DNA of 64,000 nucleotides from AP-15 sp963700185 (GCA_963700185.1 CAVOWP010000007.1:186001-250000), one strand, 5' to 3'; shown: positions 8,694 through 18,393, counted from the stretch's first letter. The notes: generated by a model from the letters alone, not told the origin. Numbers and translations are program-made.

Positions 8694-9503
8694 ATGGATC
8701 TCCAGATGAATGGAAAGGCCGCACTCGTCACGGGGGCGAGCGCTGGTATCGGGAAGGCGATCGCATTCGCGTTGGCTCGCGAAGGTGTCGATGTCGCAAT
8801 TTGCGCGCGCCGAAAAGAACCGCTGGAGGCAGCAGGGTCCCAGATCTCGCGCGAGACAAATCGGAAAATCGTCGCGATACCGGCTGATCTGACCAAGCCG
8901 GACGATGCCGCGGCCTTTGTCAAAAAAGCTCACACCGCGCTCGGGCGCGTCGATATTCTGGTCAACAACGCCGGGTCGTCACCCGGCGGAGTTCTCGAGT
9001 TCCTAACCGAAGAACATTGGGCCCAGTCACTGCAGCTCAAATTCATGGGTTATGTGCGTTGCCTGAAGCACGTATTGCCGATCATGCGGAAGCAGCGGCG
9101 CGGCCGCGTCATCAACCTGATTGGCAATGACGGGGTCAAACCCTCCTATTGGGAGATCGCGCCGGGCGCCGCAAATGCTGCCGGTCAGAATCTGACACTT
9201 GCGCTCGCTGCGCAATACGGCAAGGACAATATCAGCTTTGTGGCGGTCAATCCCGGGCCGGTCCGGACCGAGCGTTGGGCCGGCCTCGTCGACGCGATGG
9301 CCCGCGACATGAAGATCGCACGAGAGGAGGCCGACATGCTTGCCCCGCGCAGCATTCCGCTGGGGCGCATTGCCGAATGCGAGGAGGTCGCCAGCCTCGT
9401 CACCTACCTCGCTTCTGATTTGGCGCATTTCGTCAACGGCACGATGATCGAGATCGACGGCGGCCAGCAAAAGCCGCTGATGGATCGCCTCCGCGACCGA
9501 TAA
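8694..9503 (+). CDS. SDR-family protein with non-canonical active site
   Basis: A 269-residue Rossmann-fold protein of the short-chain dehydrogenase/reductase family. The cofactor motif TGASAGIG, the acidic PADL and the NNAG motif are all intact, as is the C-terminal NPGPVRTE segment. The catalytic residues are not. Where the family has a Ser in the motif after strand beta-5, this protein reads NLIGNDG, and where YxxxK should lie it reads APGAANAA, so neither the Tyr nor the Lys can be placed. The protein may bind NAD(P) without standard reductase chemistry, or use another mechanism. It is convergent with the molybdenum hydroxylase gene at 9515. Confidence 0.88.
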   Translation: MDLQMNGKAALVTGASAGIGKAIAFALAREGVDVAICARRKEPLEAAGSQISRETNRKIVAIPADLTKPDDAAAFVKKAHTALGRVDILVNNAGSSPGGVLEFLTEEHWAQSLQLKFMGYVRCLKHVLPIMRKQRRGRVINLIGNDGVKPSYWEIAPGAANAAGQNLTLALAAQYGKDNISFVAVNPGPVRTERWAGLVDAMARDMKIAREEADMLAPRSIPLGRIAECEEVASLVTYLASDLAHFVNGTMIEIDGGQQKPLMDRLRDR

Positions 9504-9514
9504 GTCGAGGGGCG

Positions 9515-11792
9515 TCAGCGTTCCGCCGCGGGAAGTTCGGCCAGCAGCGTGTGGAGGCGGTTTGGGGTGATCGGCAGTTGCCGGACCGCGCCCGGCCGGC
9601 CGAGCGCATCGTCGATCGCGGCGGCGATCGCGGCGCCCGCCGCGCTGATGCCGGCTTCGCCGGCGCCTTTGACGCCGAGCGGGTTGAGCGGCGTCGGTGC
9701 ATCCTCGAAGAGGATCACGTCGATCGTCGGGATCTCGACAATGGTCGGCATCAGATAATCGGCCAAGGTAACCGACTGCGGCTGCCCGGAGGCGTCGTAC
9801 ACGAACTCCTCGAGCAGCGCGGCACCGATGCCTTGCGCCGCACCGCCGGCGATTTGCCCTTCGACCAGCATCGGATTGACCGCGCGGCCGACATCGTAGC
9901 CGACAAAGAAGCGCTCGACCGCAACCCCGCAGCTGTCGCGCTGGATGCACACCTGCGCTAGGTGCACGCCGTAGGGGTAGGTCATTTGTTCCGTGGTGAA
10001 GGTGGCGTCGGCTGTGAGGCTGCCGCCGGCGCCGCGCGCGATTGCGGCGAGGTCGAGTGAGGGTCCGCCGGGCGCGGCGCGCACCACGACCCGATCCCCG
10101 GTGACAGCAAGACGGTCGGGTGCGGTCTGCAACAATCGCCCGGCGACGGTCAGCAATTCGCCACGCAGCCTTGAGGCGGCGATCGTCACCGCTGAACCAG
10201 TCATCACCGTGACGCGCGAGGCGAAGGCACCCATGCCGCGTGCGATGCGATCGGTCTGACCATGGATAACCCGGATATGGTCGAGACCGGTGCCGAGCCC
10301 GTCGGCGCAGATTTGCGCCATGACCGTCTCGAACTCCTTGACCGATCGAGGCGGCGCCGGTGATCACCTCGATCGTCCCATCGCTGCCGAGCGTGATGCG
10401 CACATCGTCGAACGGGCCGAGCCCGCTTTTCTCAACGAAAAAGCCGAGCCCGAGGCCGACCATCTCGCCCGCTTGCCGGCGCCGGGCTACATCGGCGCGC
10501 AGCGTCTTCCACCCCACCCGGTTGAGGAACTTGTCGAGAAGGCCCGCATAATCGCCAGTGTCATAAACGATGTCGGTGCCGAGGGCAGAGAATTCGCGGT
10601 GGAACGGCATCGCCGTCTTTGCAATGAAGTTTCGGCGCCGAACCACGATCGAATCGAGCCCGAGCCGGTCGGCGATTAGGTCGACCAGCCGCTCGCGCAC
10701 AAAACTCGCCTCGAACCGTCCGGGCGCCCTATAGGTGCCGCACGGCGTCTTGTTGGTAAGCCGCACATGGCCGACCGAGCGATAGGCGGGAGTCACGTAA
10801 GGGCCGGGCAGCATCGCGCAGGTGAGGTCGGTGACGACAACGCCGTGGGTCCGGAGATAGCCTCCCTGGTCGAACCAGAACTCGTCATCGAGGCCCAGAA
10901 TGAAGCCGTGCTCGTCGACTGCCGCGCGCACCCGATGGACCGAGCCTCGCGACTGGTTCGCCGCCACCAGATGCTCGTAACGGTCTTCGATCCACTTGAC
11001 GGGGCGCCCGAGCCGCAGCGACGCCGCGCAGGCCAGAACGTCTTCCGGATAAAGCTCGCCACGAATGCCGAATCCGCCGCCGACATGCCCTTCGTGGAGG
11101 TAAATCCGGTCGAGCGGCAACCCGAGCATCGCCGCGAGCGCCTGGCGATTGTAATGCGGCACCTTGGCAGCGCCGTACAACCGAAGGACGCCGCTGACCG
11201 CTTCCGGTACGGCGATCGCGCCGCGTGTTTCGAGCGGCACGCCGCTGTGCCGGCCGATGGTCAACTCCAGCGCTACCACCGCATGCGCAGCGGCAAAGGC
11301 AGCGTCGAGATCGCCGTAGGCTTTGGTGATCACTGCGGCCTCGGTACTGCGTCCCGGCGCGAATTCGCGCGGCGACGCGGCCGGATCCAGGCACGGCGCC
11401 AACGGCTCGATTTCCGGCACGACAAGCTCCGCGATATCCTCGGCGATGTAGGGGTCAGCGGCGAATACTGCCGCCACCGGCTCGCCGACGTAGCGCACAT
11501 GTCCATTCGCCAGGACCGGCTGGCGATAAGGGTCCAACCCCGGAATTGGCGTCATGCGAAAGCCGATCGGGGGGATTTCGGCGACGTCTTCCGCGGTCCA
11601 GACGGCAACCGTGCCGGGGTGCGCCAGCGCCTCTGCGATCCGAAGGCCAGCGAGGCGGCCGAACGCGACCGGCGAGCGTATTACGCGCATATAAAGCGTG
11701 TCAGGTGGCGTGATATCGGCCGCGAATTGGCCGCTGCCGGTGAGCAGAGGGCGGTCTTCCAGGCGCTTGACCGATCGGCCGATCAGGCTCAT
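9515..11792 (-). pseudogene. Molybdenum hydroxylase large subunit (CoxL-like), frameshifted
   Basis: The large, molybdopterin-binding subunit of a xanthine dehydrogenase/CO dehydrogenase-type enzyme. The N-terminal half (SVKRLEDRPLLTGSGQFAAD, GGGFGIRGELYPED, TYRAPGR) is in one frame up to ASIGQGV. The rest (ETVMAQICADGLG, NPMLVEGQIAGGAAQGIG, and the active-site Glu in GVKGAGEAG) continues in another. The junction at about 10331 shows one extra base. TYRAPGR rather than the AYxCSFR loop of true CO dehydrogenase means CO is unlikely as substrate; an aldehyde or N-heterocycle is more likely. It overlaps the iron-sulfur subunit gene by 4 bp. No FAD subunit is in this set. Confidence 0.85.
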
Positions 11793-12265
11793 TTGCGCAT
11801 TTCAGCGGCTGCGGCAAGCACCGACTTGAGGATGTTTTGATAGCCGGTGCAGCGGCATAGATTCGACGACAACGCCTCGCGCAGTTCGGATTCGGGGATA
11901 TCGGGGGCGTGCTCCAGGATGCCGATGGCCAGCATCAAAAACCCGGGCGTGCAGAAGCCGCATTGCAGCCCGTGATGGTCCCAGAACGCTTGCTGCAGCG
12001 GGTGCAGCTTGTCGCCTGTGGCGAGCCCTTCGACAGTGCGCACCCTAGTACCCTCGGCTTGCACCGCGAACATCAGGCAAGAGCGGACCGGCTGGTCGTC
12101 GACCAACACGGTGCAGGCGCCGCAGACACCGTGCTCGCAGCCGAGATGCGTGCCGGTTAGGCCGCAATCCTCGCGCAGCGCGTCGGCCAAGCTGCGCCGC
12201 GGCTCGACGCGGATCGTGCGCTTATCGCCGTTCACCGTAAACGTGACGTCGTATTTGTCGCTCAT
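11789..12265 (-). CDS. 2Fe-2S subunit of molybdenum hydroxylase (CoxS-like)
   Basis: A 158-residue small subunit with two [2Fe-2S] clusters. The plant-ferredoxin-type cluster ligands are in GCEHGVCGACTVLVDD plus the later RSCL Cys, and the all-helical domain has CGFCTPGF and CRCTGYQNI. It moves electrons from the molybdenum site in the large subunit towards FAD. It is intact and lies directly upstream of the frameshifted large subunit (ATGA overlap at 11789-11792), so it may now lack its partner unless it serves the second large subunit at 12537-14852. Confidence 0.94.
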   Translation of the reverse strand: MSDKYDVTFTVNGDKRTIRVEPRRSLADALREDCGLTGTHLGCEHGVCGACTVLVDDQPVRSCLMFAVQAEGTRVRTVEGLATGDKLHPLQQAFWDHHGLQCGFCTPGFLMLAIGILEHAPDIPESELREALSSNLCRCTGYQNILKSVLAAAAEMRK

Positions 12266-12296
12266 GTCCCGATCGCAAAGTGTCGCCCGCGCGCAG

Positions 12297-12483
12297 GAGC
12301 GTGTGAAAGAATTGCTGTATCGCGACTATGCGTGCTTCGAGACGCGCTCAGAAGGCGCTCCTCAGCATGAGGTGTCTTGTTGATGGCATTACGAAAATTC
12401 GTCATGCTGAGGAGGCCGCGGAGCGGCCGTCTCGAAGGACGCGTTCCGCTCGCCCAGCCTAATTTCAATCCTTTCACACGCTC
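12297..12483. repeat. MITE-like nested palindromic element
   Basis: An 18-bp inverted repeat with one mismatch bounds the element: GAGCGTGTGAAAGAATTG at 12297-12314 against the complement of 12466-12483. Inside is a second palindrome (TTCGAGACG and CTCCTCAGCATGA, with complements) of the family recurring at 35468-35591. It has no coding capacity and separates the two molybdenum hydroxylase gene sets. Confidence 0.7.
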
Positions 12484-12536
12484 GCAGGCCGGGACCACAA
12501 GTGAGCCGCTCGTGCGCTGGAACGGTGGATACCGGC

Positions 12537-14852
12537 TCATTGCGGTTTGCACCTCGCCTCGCGCAGCAACTGCAAGATCCGCTGCGGCGTAATCGGCATT
12601 TCGAAGATACCGACGCCAAACGGCGCCAGTGCATCGGAAACTGCGTTGAGTACCGCCGCCGGCGCGCCGATCGTGCCGCCCTCGCCGACCCCCTTGGCGC
12701 CGGTGACGCTCGCCTCGGTCAGGGTTTCCAGATGATGGATTTCGAGCCCCGGGATTTCCGCCATTGTCGGCACGAGGTAGTCGGCAAGTGAGCCGGTCAG
12801 TATGTTGCCGCCGTCGTCATAAACCACCTCTTCATAGAGCGCGTTGGCGATGCCCTGCGCGACGCCGCCGTGGATCTGTCCCTCGACGATCATCGGGTTG
12901 ATCAGAAGGCCGGCGTCCTCGACGACTACGAACCGCTCGATCTCGACTTGGCCGGTCGCAATGTCCACCGCGACGATCGCAATATGACAAGCGTTCGAGA
13001 AGGTGCCATACGGGTCGTAAGTCGCCACCGCCGACAGCCCGGTTTGGGCGATCGCCGGAAAGCGGTGGCTCTGGTGATACGCGGTGCGTGCCAATTGCCG
13101 CACCTCGACGCCGAGATCGGTGCCGCGCACGAAGGCGCGGCCGTCGGAAATTTCGATGTCGGAGGCGGCCGCCTCCAATATCTGACTGGCGACCGTTTGC
13201 AGGCGCTCGCGCAATATCACTGCGGCGAGCTTGCAGGCGCCGCCAGCGATCACCAGCGAGCGGCTGGCGAAAGTGCCCCAGCCGTAGGGGCTGCGGTCGG
13301 TGTCGCCGGCGATGACCCGGATCTCAGCGGGCGCGACACCGATCTCGTCGGCGATCAATTGCGCCAAGGTCGTCTTCAACCCCTGACCGTGCGGCGAGCT
13401 GCCGATCCGGGCTTCAAGAAAGCCCGAGGGGTCCATCGCCAGTTCGACCCGCTCGAAGCCCGGGGTGATCACCATACGCCGCGCGGCAAAGGCGGGACTG
13501 CCGGGGCCGGTGCGCTCTGCGAACACCGAGATCCCGAGACCGAGCCAGCGCCCATCGGCGCGCGCGGCGTGCTGTCGCGCGCGGAACTGGGCGAAATCGA
13601 CGACCCGCGCCGCCGCCTCCATCGCTTCGCGATAGCTGCCGGCGTCCTGCACGACGCCGGTCACCGAGGTATGAGGGAACTCGGCGGTCAGGTTACGGCG
13701 CCGGATTTCGAGCACGTCGAGCCCGAGCCGGGCGGCCGCGCAATCCATCAGCCGTTCCACCGCCGCGGTGATGACGGGGCGCGAAACGCCGCGATAGGGC
13801 GCCATCGGGCAGGTGTTGCTGGCGACGGCACGGGCCCGGGCGCGGTACTCGGGCACCCGATAGGGCCCGGGCATGTCCGCCAGCGCCATCAATGGCTCGA
13901 CCCCACAGGTGGCCGGGAAATTCGAATAGGCACCGACATTGCCAAGAACATCGGCATCGATCGCCAGCAATCTGCCGTCCGCATCGAAGGCGCCGCGCAA
14001 ATGGAGGCGCTGGTCGCGCGCGTGAAACGAGGCGGTTAGGTTCTCGAGCCGGTCCTCGATCCAGCCGACCGTGCACGCAAAGCGCCGCGCCGCCCAGACC
14101 GCCACGATATATTCCGGGATCAGCGCCATCTTCTGGCCGAAGCCACCACCGACCTCCGGCGCGATCACGCGGAGTTCCAATTCCGCGATCCCCAGGGCGT
14201 CGGCAATGCCGGTGCGCAACAAGTGCGGCATTTGCGTCGACGCCGAGAGGGTGACGCGGGCCGTCGCCGGATCGAAAGCGGCGACGGCACCGCGCGGCTC
14301 CAACGGCGCCGCCGACTGCCGGCCCGACGTGAACGTAAATTCGACCACCTGGTGCGCCGCTGCGAAGGCAGCAGCGATGTCGGGAGTTTCGAAGCGCGCG
14401 TCGATCATCGTGTTCTGTGCTGCCGTCTCATGGACCAGCGGCGCGCCGGGTGCCAGCGCCTGGTCGAGCGTCACGACCGGCGTCTCCGCTTCGATTTCGA
14501 CGGTGACCTGTTCGGCGAGATCTTCGGCCTCGGCAGCGGTGCCGGCGATCACCGCGGCGATTGGCTCACCGACGTAAGTGACGCGCGCCTGGGCGAGGAT
14601 CGGCTGCGCAACCGCGACATAATCGAGGCGGTCGAGGCGCGGACAGATCGGTTTGACATCGCCGAGAACAGCCGCGGTTATCATTGGCACTTCTGGCGGC
14701 GCGTTCACGGCGAGGATGCGGCCGCGCGCGGCCGGGCTGCGCACGAAGCGCAATATACGTGCGCCTTGCGCCAGGTCGGCGGCGTAGCGGCCGCGTCCTT
14801 GCAGCAGAACCGGGTCCTCGTAGCGCGGCAGTGGACGCCCGACCCACCTCAC
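12537..14852 (-). CDS. Molybdenum hydroxylase large subunit (CoxL-like), intact
   Basis: A 771-residue molybdopterin-binding subunit starting at GTG 14852 (VRWVGRPLPRYEDPVLLQG), chosen because it gives a GTGA overlap with the FAD subunit stop. The frame stays open upstream but only through that gene's antisense. Visible motifs are GGGFGQKMALIPEY in the Mo domain, APYRGVSRP in the active-site loop position, NPMIVEGQIHGGVAQGIA, and the base Glu in KGVGEGG. The loop is not AYxCSFR, so this is a form II-like or other xanthine-oxidase-family enzyme, not a proven CO dehydrogenase. Gene order FAD subunit, large subunit is usual; the small subunit would have to come from the neighbouring set at 11789. 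Confidence 0.92.
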   Translation of the reverse strand: MRWVGRPLPRYEDPVLLQGRGRYAADLAQGARILRFVRSPAARGRILAVNAPPEVPMITAAVLGDVKPICPRLDRLDYVAVAQPILAQARVTYVGEPIAAVIAGTAAEAEDLAEQVTVEIEAETPVVTLDQALAPGAPLVHETAAQNTMIDARFETPDIAAAFAAAHQVVEFTFTSGRQSAAPLEPRGAVAAFDPATARVTLSASTQMPHLLRTGIADALGIAELELRVIAPEVGGGFGQKMALIPEYIVAVWAARRFACTVGWIEDRLENLTASFHARDQRLHLRGAFDADGRLLAIDADVLGNVGAYSNFPATCGVEPLMALADMPGPYRVPEYRARARAVASNTCPMAPYRGVSRPVITAAVERLMDCAAARLGLDVLEIRRRNLTAEFPHTSVTGVVQDAGSYREAMEAAARVVDFAQFRARQHAARADGRWLGLGISVFAERTGPGSPAFAARRMVITPGFERVELAMDPSGFLEARIGSSPHGQGLKTTLAQLIADEIGVAPAEIRVIAGDTDRSPYGWGTFASRSLVIAGGACKLAAVILRERLQTVASQILEAAASDIEISDGRAFVRGTDLGVEVRQLARTAYHQSHRFPAIAQTGLSAVATYDPYGTFSNACHIAIVAVDIATGQVEIERFVVVEDAGLLINPMIVEGQIHGGVAQGIANALYEEVVYDDGGNILTGSLADYLVPTMAEIPGLEIHHLETLTEASVTGAKGVGEGGTIGAPAAVLNAVSDALAPFGVGIFEMPITPQRILQLLREARCKPQ

Positions 14853-15706
14853 CGCGTTAACGCCTGGCTCAAGGCCCGCCCGACCATCGCCCGCACCAGG
14901 TCTCGGCGATATTCGGCGTTTGCGTGAATGTCCTCCAACGGGTCGATCGTATCGGCCGCGATGTTTCCGGCCTCGCGGAGGATGCCCGGCCCGCCGTTGG
15001 TGCCGGTCAGTGCCGCCTCGGCTGCGGCGATGCGTGAGGGCCGGTCGGTGGCGCCGCCGACCCCAAGCCGCGCTTCGACGATGCGGTCCTCTTCGAGCCG
15101 CAGAAAGGCGGCGCACATTGCGAGCGCGTAATCACCCGCCCGCCGGCTGAACTCGGCAAAGCCCGTCCGCCAGCTGTCATTGAGCAAGGGCAGGCGGATC
15201 TCGGTCAGGAGCTCGTCCGGCTCCAGCATGGTCGTGAGCGCGCCGATGAAAAACGCGTTTGGTCGGACATTGCGCTGCCCACGGTGGCTGACGATCACAA
15301 GCTCGGCATCGAGCGTTGCGGCCAGCAAGCACCATTCGGAGGCTGGATCGGCATGAGCAATGCTTCCGCAGAAAGTGCCGCGAGAGCGGATCGGAAGATG
15401 CCCAATGTGCCGCGCAACCTGCGGCAACAACGCGGAGAGCGCACCAGCGGTAACGGGTGTCTCGAAACGAGCGTGCCGGGCAAGCGCGCCAATGCGCAAT
15501 TCGCCCCCCTCCTCGCGCACATAATCGAGCGCATCGATACAGTTGATGTCGATGAGGCTCGCGGGACGGGCGAGCCGAAAATTCATTGCCGGCACGAGAC
15601 TCTGTCCGCCCGCAAGGATCTTTCCTTCCTGACCGTGCGCAGCGAGGAAATCGAGCGCATGGTCAACGGCGCGCGGCGCAAAATATCTAAACGAGACGGG
15701 TTTCAT
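14849..15706 (-). CDS. FAD-binding subunit of molybdenum hydroxylase (CoxM-like)
   Basis: A 285-residue medium subunit. FAD is normally held by two glycine-rich motifs, seen as AGGQSLVPAMNFRLARP near the N-terminus and TFCGSIAHADPASEW in the middle; the second usually reads TxGGSLAHADP, so the Phe-Cys is a variation. The C-terminal CO-dehydrogenase flavoprotein domain follows. The start is taken at ATG 15706 (MKPVSFRYFAP), since the upstream in-frame codons reach into the divergent gene. It passes electrons from the iron-sulfur subunit to the final acceptor. Confidence 0.92.
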   Translation of the reverse strand: MKPVSFRYFAPRAVDHALDFLAAHGQEGKILAGGQSLVPAMNFRLARPASLIDINCIDALDYVREEGGELRIGALARHARFETPVTAGALSALLPQVARHIGHLPIRSRGTFCGSIAHADPASEWCLLAATLDAELVIVSHRGQRNVRPNAFFIGALTTMLEPDELLTEIRLPLLNDSWRTGFAEFSRRAGDYALAMCAAFLRLEEDRIVEARLGVGGATDRPSRIAAAEAALTGTNGGPGILREAGNIAADTIDPLEDIHANAEYRRDLVRAMVGRALSQALTR

Positions 15707-15708
15707 CG

Positions 15709-16002
15709 GTGACGAGCAGGGCCAAGCGACAGCTGCCATTCACGCTAAACGACCTTCCCGACAAATCAAGCTTGAACGGCACCATTGCCGAACTTACAGA
15801 CATCGCCGACCTGCCGCCCATCGATTTTCGCGGCCCGGCCGCTGAAGCGCCGCGCCCCTATCGCCAGCCGCTCCTTGCGCGGGAGCGGTTGCGTTATGGT
15901 TTGCCCGGCGCAGTGACGCGGCTCCCGGCGAGGCCTCAGCAGCTCAAGGCGCTATTATGCGCGGCGGCGCGGCGTGGCCGCCTCGCTGCCGTCAAGGGAT
16001 AG
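15709..16002 (+). CDS. Hypothetical protein, GTG start
   Basis: A possible 97-residue protein, Pro/Leu/Arg-rich in its second half. The GTG start is 2 bp from the divergent FAD-subunit start, and the gene ends 15 bp before the aldolase ATG, so it could be the first gene of an aldolase transcript. I recognise no domain. The absence of a clear ribosome site and of a family match leaves it doubtful. Confidence 0.35.
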   Translation: MTSRAKRQLPFTLNDLPDKSSLNGTIAELTDIADLPPIDFRGPAAEAPRPYRQPLLARERLRYGLPGAVTRLPARPQQLKALLCAAARRGRLAAVKG

Positions 16003-16017
16003 ACGAGGGTGCACACA

Positions 16018-16797
16018 ATGAGCAATGCCGATGCCCTGATCCAAGACCTTGTGATAGCCAACCGGATCCTCGCCAGGGAGGAGGTCGTCGACGCCTACGG
16101 CCATGTAAGCGTCCGCCACCCTGATAATCCCGACCGCTTCCTGATCGCCCGCTCGCTGGCTCCGGAGCTGGTGGGCCCCGAAGACGTCGTCGAACTCGAC
16201 CTAGACGCTCGGCCGGTGCACGACGAAGGGCGCAGCCTTTACCTCGAGCGCTTCATTCATGCGGCGATCTTCGCGGCGCGGCCGGACGTCATGGCCGTCG
16301 TCCATGCCCATGCCGAGGACACGCTGCCCTTTGGCATTACCCAGAGGACAAAGCTGCGGCCGGTGATCCATTCGGGAAGCTTTATCGGCACCGAGGTGCC
16401 GGTCTGGGACATCGCCGATAATTTCGGCGATACTAACCTGCTCGTCACCAACATGGCCCAGGCGAGCGACCTCGCGAAATGCCTCGGCGGGAATAGCGTG
16501 GCGCTTATGCGAGGCCATGGATTCGCCGCCGCTGCGCGCTCGCTGATCGAGGTCGTGCGGTTGTCGGTCTATCTGCCGCGCAACGCGCGAGCGCTGATGC
16601 GCGCCAGGCAGTTGGGTGGCGAGATCAAGTACCTGTCGCAAGGCGAGATCGCGGCCCGCAACCGGGGCTATAGCCCCTATTCGGTCGAGACCTGGCGCAC
16701 CTGGGAATATTGGGCGAACAAGGCCGGCTGCGGCCACCTGCTGACCCGGCCGGATCAACCCAGTGGCGGCGAGCACTCGCACCCGCCAGAAGGCTGA
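16018..16797 (+). CDS. Class II aldolase/adducin-family protein
   Basis: A 259-residue protein of the class II aldolase fold. Zinc is normally bound by three histidines; two are in VVHAHAED and the third in RGHGFAAAARS. The N-terminal YGHVSVRHPDNPDRF segment is the phosphate or carboxylate-binding region. Family members cleave sugar phosphates or decarboxylate beta-keto acids; the substrate here is not known. The ATG at 16018 has GAGGG about 9 nt upstream and is preferred to the GTG three codons earlier. The location next to the molybdenum hydroxylase genes may reflect a shared catabolic route, but that is inference. Confidence 0.9.
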   Translation: MSNADALIQDLVIANRILAREEVVDAYGHVSVRHPDNPDRFLIARSLAPELVGPEDVVELDLDARPVHDEGRSLYLERFIHAAIFAARPDVMAVVHAHAEDTLPFGITQRTKLRPVIHSGSFIGTEVPVWDIADNFGDTNLLVTNMAQASDLAKCLGGNSVALMRGHGFAAAARSLIEVVRLSVYLPRNARALMRARQLGGEIKYLSQGEIAARNRGYSPYSVETWRTWEYWANKAGCGHLLTRPDQPSGGEHSHPPEG

Positions 16798-16869
16798 TCC
16801 GCGAATGGCCGAACCCCGCTCAGCGCACCTCGCCGGCCACGGCATACGCCCGGGTGATTGCTCCAGCGT

Positions 16870-17124
16870 TCAAAGCGCCACGGATCCACCTGCCGGGCCG
16901 CGTTTCGACAACCTGCGGTTCTCACCGGCGGGCGGTGCGGTCTGCGCCGCCGGGCGTGCGCTCCCCCGCTTTCCGGTTGTGCCCGCTTTCCCGTCAAATC
17001 GTTTCACAACACGTTCGGCGATCTCCAGCTCATTGAGTTGAGCACTCAGCTTTTCTCGTTCCACGTCGAGCCGCTCGATCCGTTTGGAAATCCGCTTTTT
17101 CTCCTGGCCCATCAACCTAGTCAT
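16870..17124 (-). CDS. Hypothetical coiled-coil protein
   Basis: An 84-residue basic protein. Residues 5-45 are strongly helical with heptad-like spacing (KRISKRIERLDVEREKLSAQ), followed by a Pro/Gly/Ala/Arg-rich tail. GGAG lies upstream of the ATG. I recognise no family. It could be a small nucleoid or regulatory protein, but nothing shows that. Confidence 0.5.
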   Translation of the reverse strand: MTRLMGQEKKRISKRIERLDVEREKLSAQLNELEIAERVVKRFDGKAGTTGKRGSARPAAQTAPPAGENRRLSKRGPAGGSVAL

Positions 17125-17376
17125 CTAATGACTCTCCTTCGTCCCAAGTTCAGCCGCCATCCGCACTGCGCCGATATTTCCGAGAAGCAAAAATTAGTCT
17201 ACCGAAAGCGACCAGAGGCGCCCAAATAGCCATACGGACGCATTTTTGACGGCGACACCGCGGATTAGAGAAACGAGGTGCTTGCGGCCCAGGCCGGCGC
17301 CAGGTTTCTGCCGCTCATTTTGCGCCGTGACAGCACCGGGACGGTCGACTGACGAAGGTCAGGCACTATTGTTGTG

Positions 17377-17532
17377 ATGGTGGATCGAACCAACACTGAA
17401 GACGAGATCAAGAAGGCCGAGCAACACGAGGCTCTCAAACAAACGTTTTTGCGCCTGCTGGACGATCCGCAAGTTCAGCAGAAAATCATCGCCTTGCTGA
17501 GCCGTCGCCTCGGACAAATCCGGGACGAATAA
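17377..17532 (+). CDS. Small hypothetical helical protein
   Basis: A 51-residue frame beginning MVDRTNTEDEIKKAEQHEAL and ending RRLGQIRDE. It is predicted wholly helical and highly charged, with a regular heptad pattern (TFLRLLDDPQVQQKIIALL). A GTG one codon upstream is an alternative start. Codon choice looks like the neighbouring genes. No family is recognised. Confidence 0.45.
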   Translation: MVDRTNTEDEIKKAEQHEALKQTFLRLLDDPQVQQKIIALLSRRLGQIRDE

Positions 17533-18027
17533 CCGCGGCCGAACTCACCGCGACGCATTTCCAAGGGGCTGCCTGCTGCGATACTTCTCTTCGGTAGAAA
17601 ACGCTATGGTCCACTCGCGAATCGCGGATCTTTTATGCCCCGGCAGCCAGACCGTCATTCACCGCGACGGCCCATGCTGCGTATGGGAGGCACGGTGAGA
17701 GAGACGCCGGCTTTGACTGGCTTCGGCGCCTGCCGGATCGTCCCGCAAGAGCGTGTAGTCCTGCTACTTTTGGAACCTACCGCGGCGTAATTCGCCGCGT
17801 TCAGCAATCCGCCGCCCAGGCCTACGCCTCTCGGCCCCCCGCCACGCGCTGTCCTGACCGGGCGCGGATTTCACCGCCAGACTAGCGACGCCCGGCGTCT
17901 TTTGATAGGTCAACCTGCATGGACGATATGTAGTAATTGATCGGCTGTTGACGAACCGGCCCGGCGAGCGGTGTTAATACCGGTATGAGCGCTTCGCGAG
18001 AGCACGACATGGAGGGAACCCTGAAAT
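17533..18027. other. Gene-free stretch
   Basis: I see no supported gene, RNA or clear repeat in these 495 bases. Short frames on both strands have no plausible start or family resemblance. Confidence 0.4.
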
Positions 18028-18393
18028 ATGGTTCGTCGCCGGTCTGGGAGGATCTTAAAAAAACAGTTCGGCGGGACGTTGCTGGCATTGATGTGCATGG
18101 CAACATGCTCTGGCTGCACATCGGCTCCGGAATTGGTGCTGACGATCACGCCCTCGGTGGCCACGATCCCCGACACTTCCAGGCGAGGAACCCCGTTGGC
18201 CACGGTCTCGGCTCGCTGGAGCGACGGAGCGCAGTTTACTGGTGAATTGAGGCTAACGACAAACCCAGGCGGAATCTGTGAATTGTCTGGTATGGAATTG
18301 AAATTGGGCCGCGATACGACGAAAGCGGATAATTCTACGACGCCGGTATGTACCGTGACCGCTTTCAAACAGGGAGAGCTCGGCGACGATTAG
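18028..18393 (+). CDS. Putative small lipoprotein
   Basis: A 121-residue protein with a basic N-terminus, a hydrophobic stretch and a lipobox-like sequence (LLALMCMATCSGC, with Cys near residue 30), then a beta-rich body (LVLTITPSVATIPDTS) that resembles a single Ig-like periplasmic domain. If real, it would be anchored to a membrane on the periplasmic side. The multiple Cys residues make the exact processing site uncertain. A long frame exists on the opposite strand, but it lacks any such signal. Confidence 0.5.
   Translation: MVRRRSGRILKKQFGGTLLALMCMATCSGCTSAPELVLTITPSVATIPDTSRRGTPLATVSARWSDGAQFTGELRLTTNPGGICELSGMELKLGRDTTKADNSTTPVCTVTAFKQGELGDD

Noticed and set aside
12870..14039. Long open frame on the plus strand opposite the molybdenum hydroxylase gene
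   Set aside because: It is antisense to a gene with clear family motifs, and its Arg/Asp/Gly-rich composition is that of a high-GC shadow.
9515..14852. Annotation as true CO dehydrogenase (coxL)
   Set aside because: The diagnostic AYxCSFR loop is absent from both large subunits (TYRAPGR and APYRGVSRP instead).
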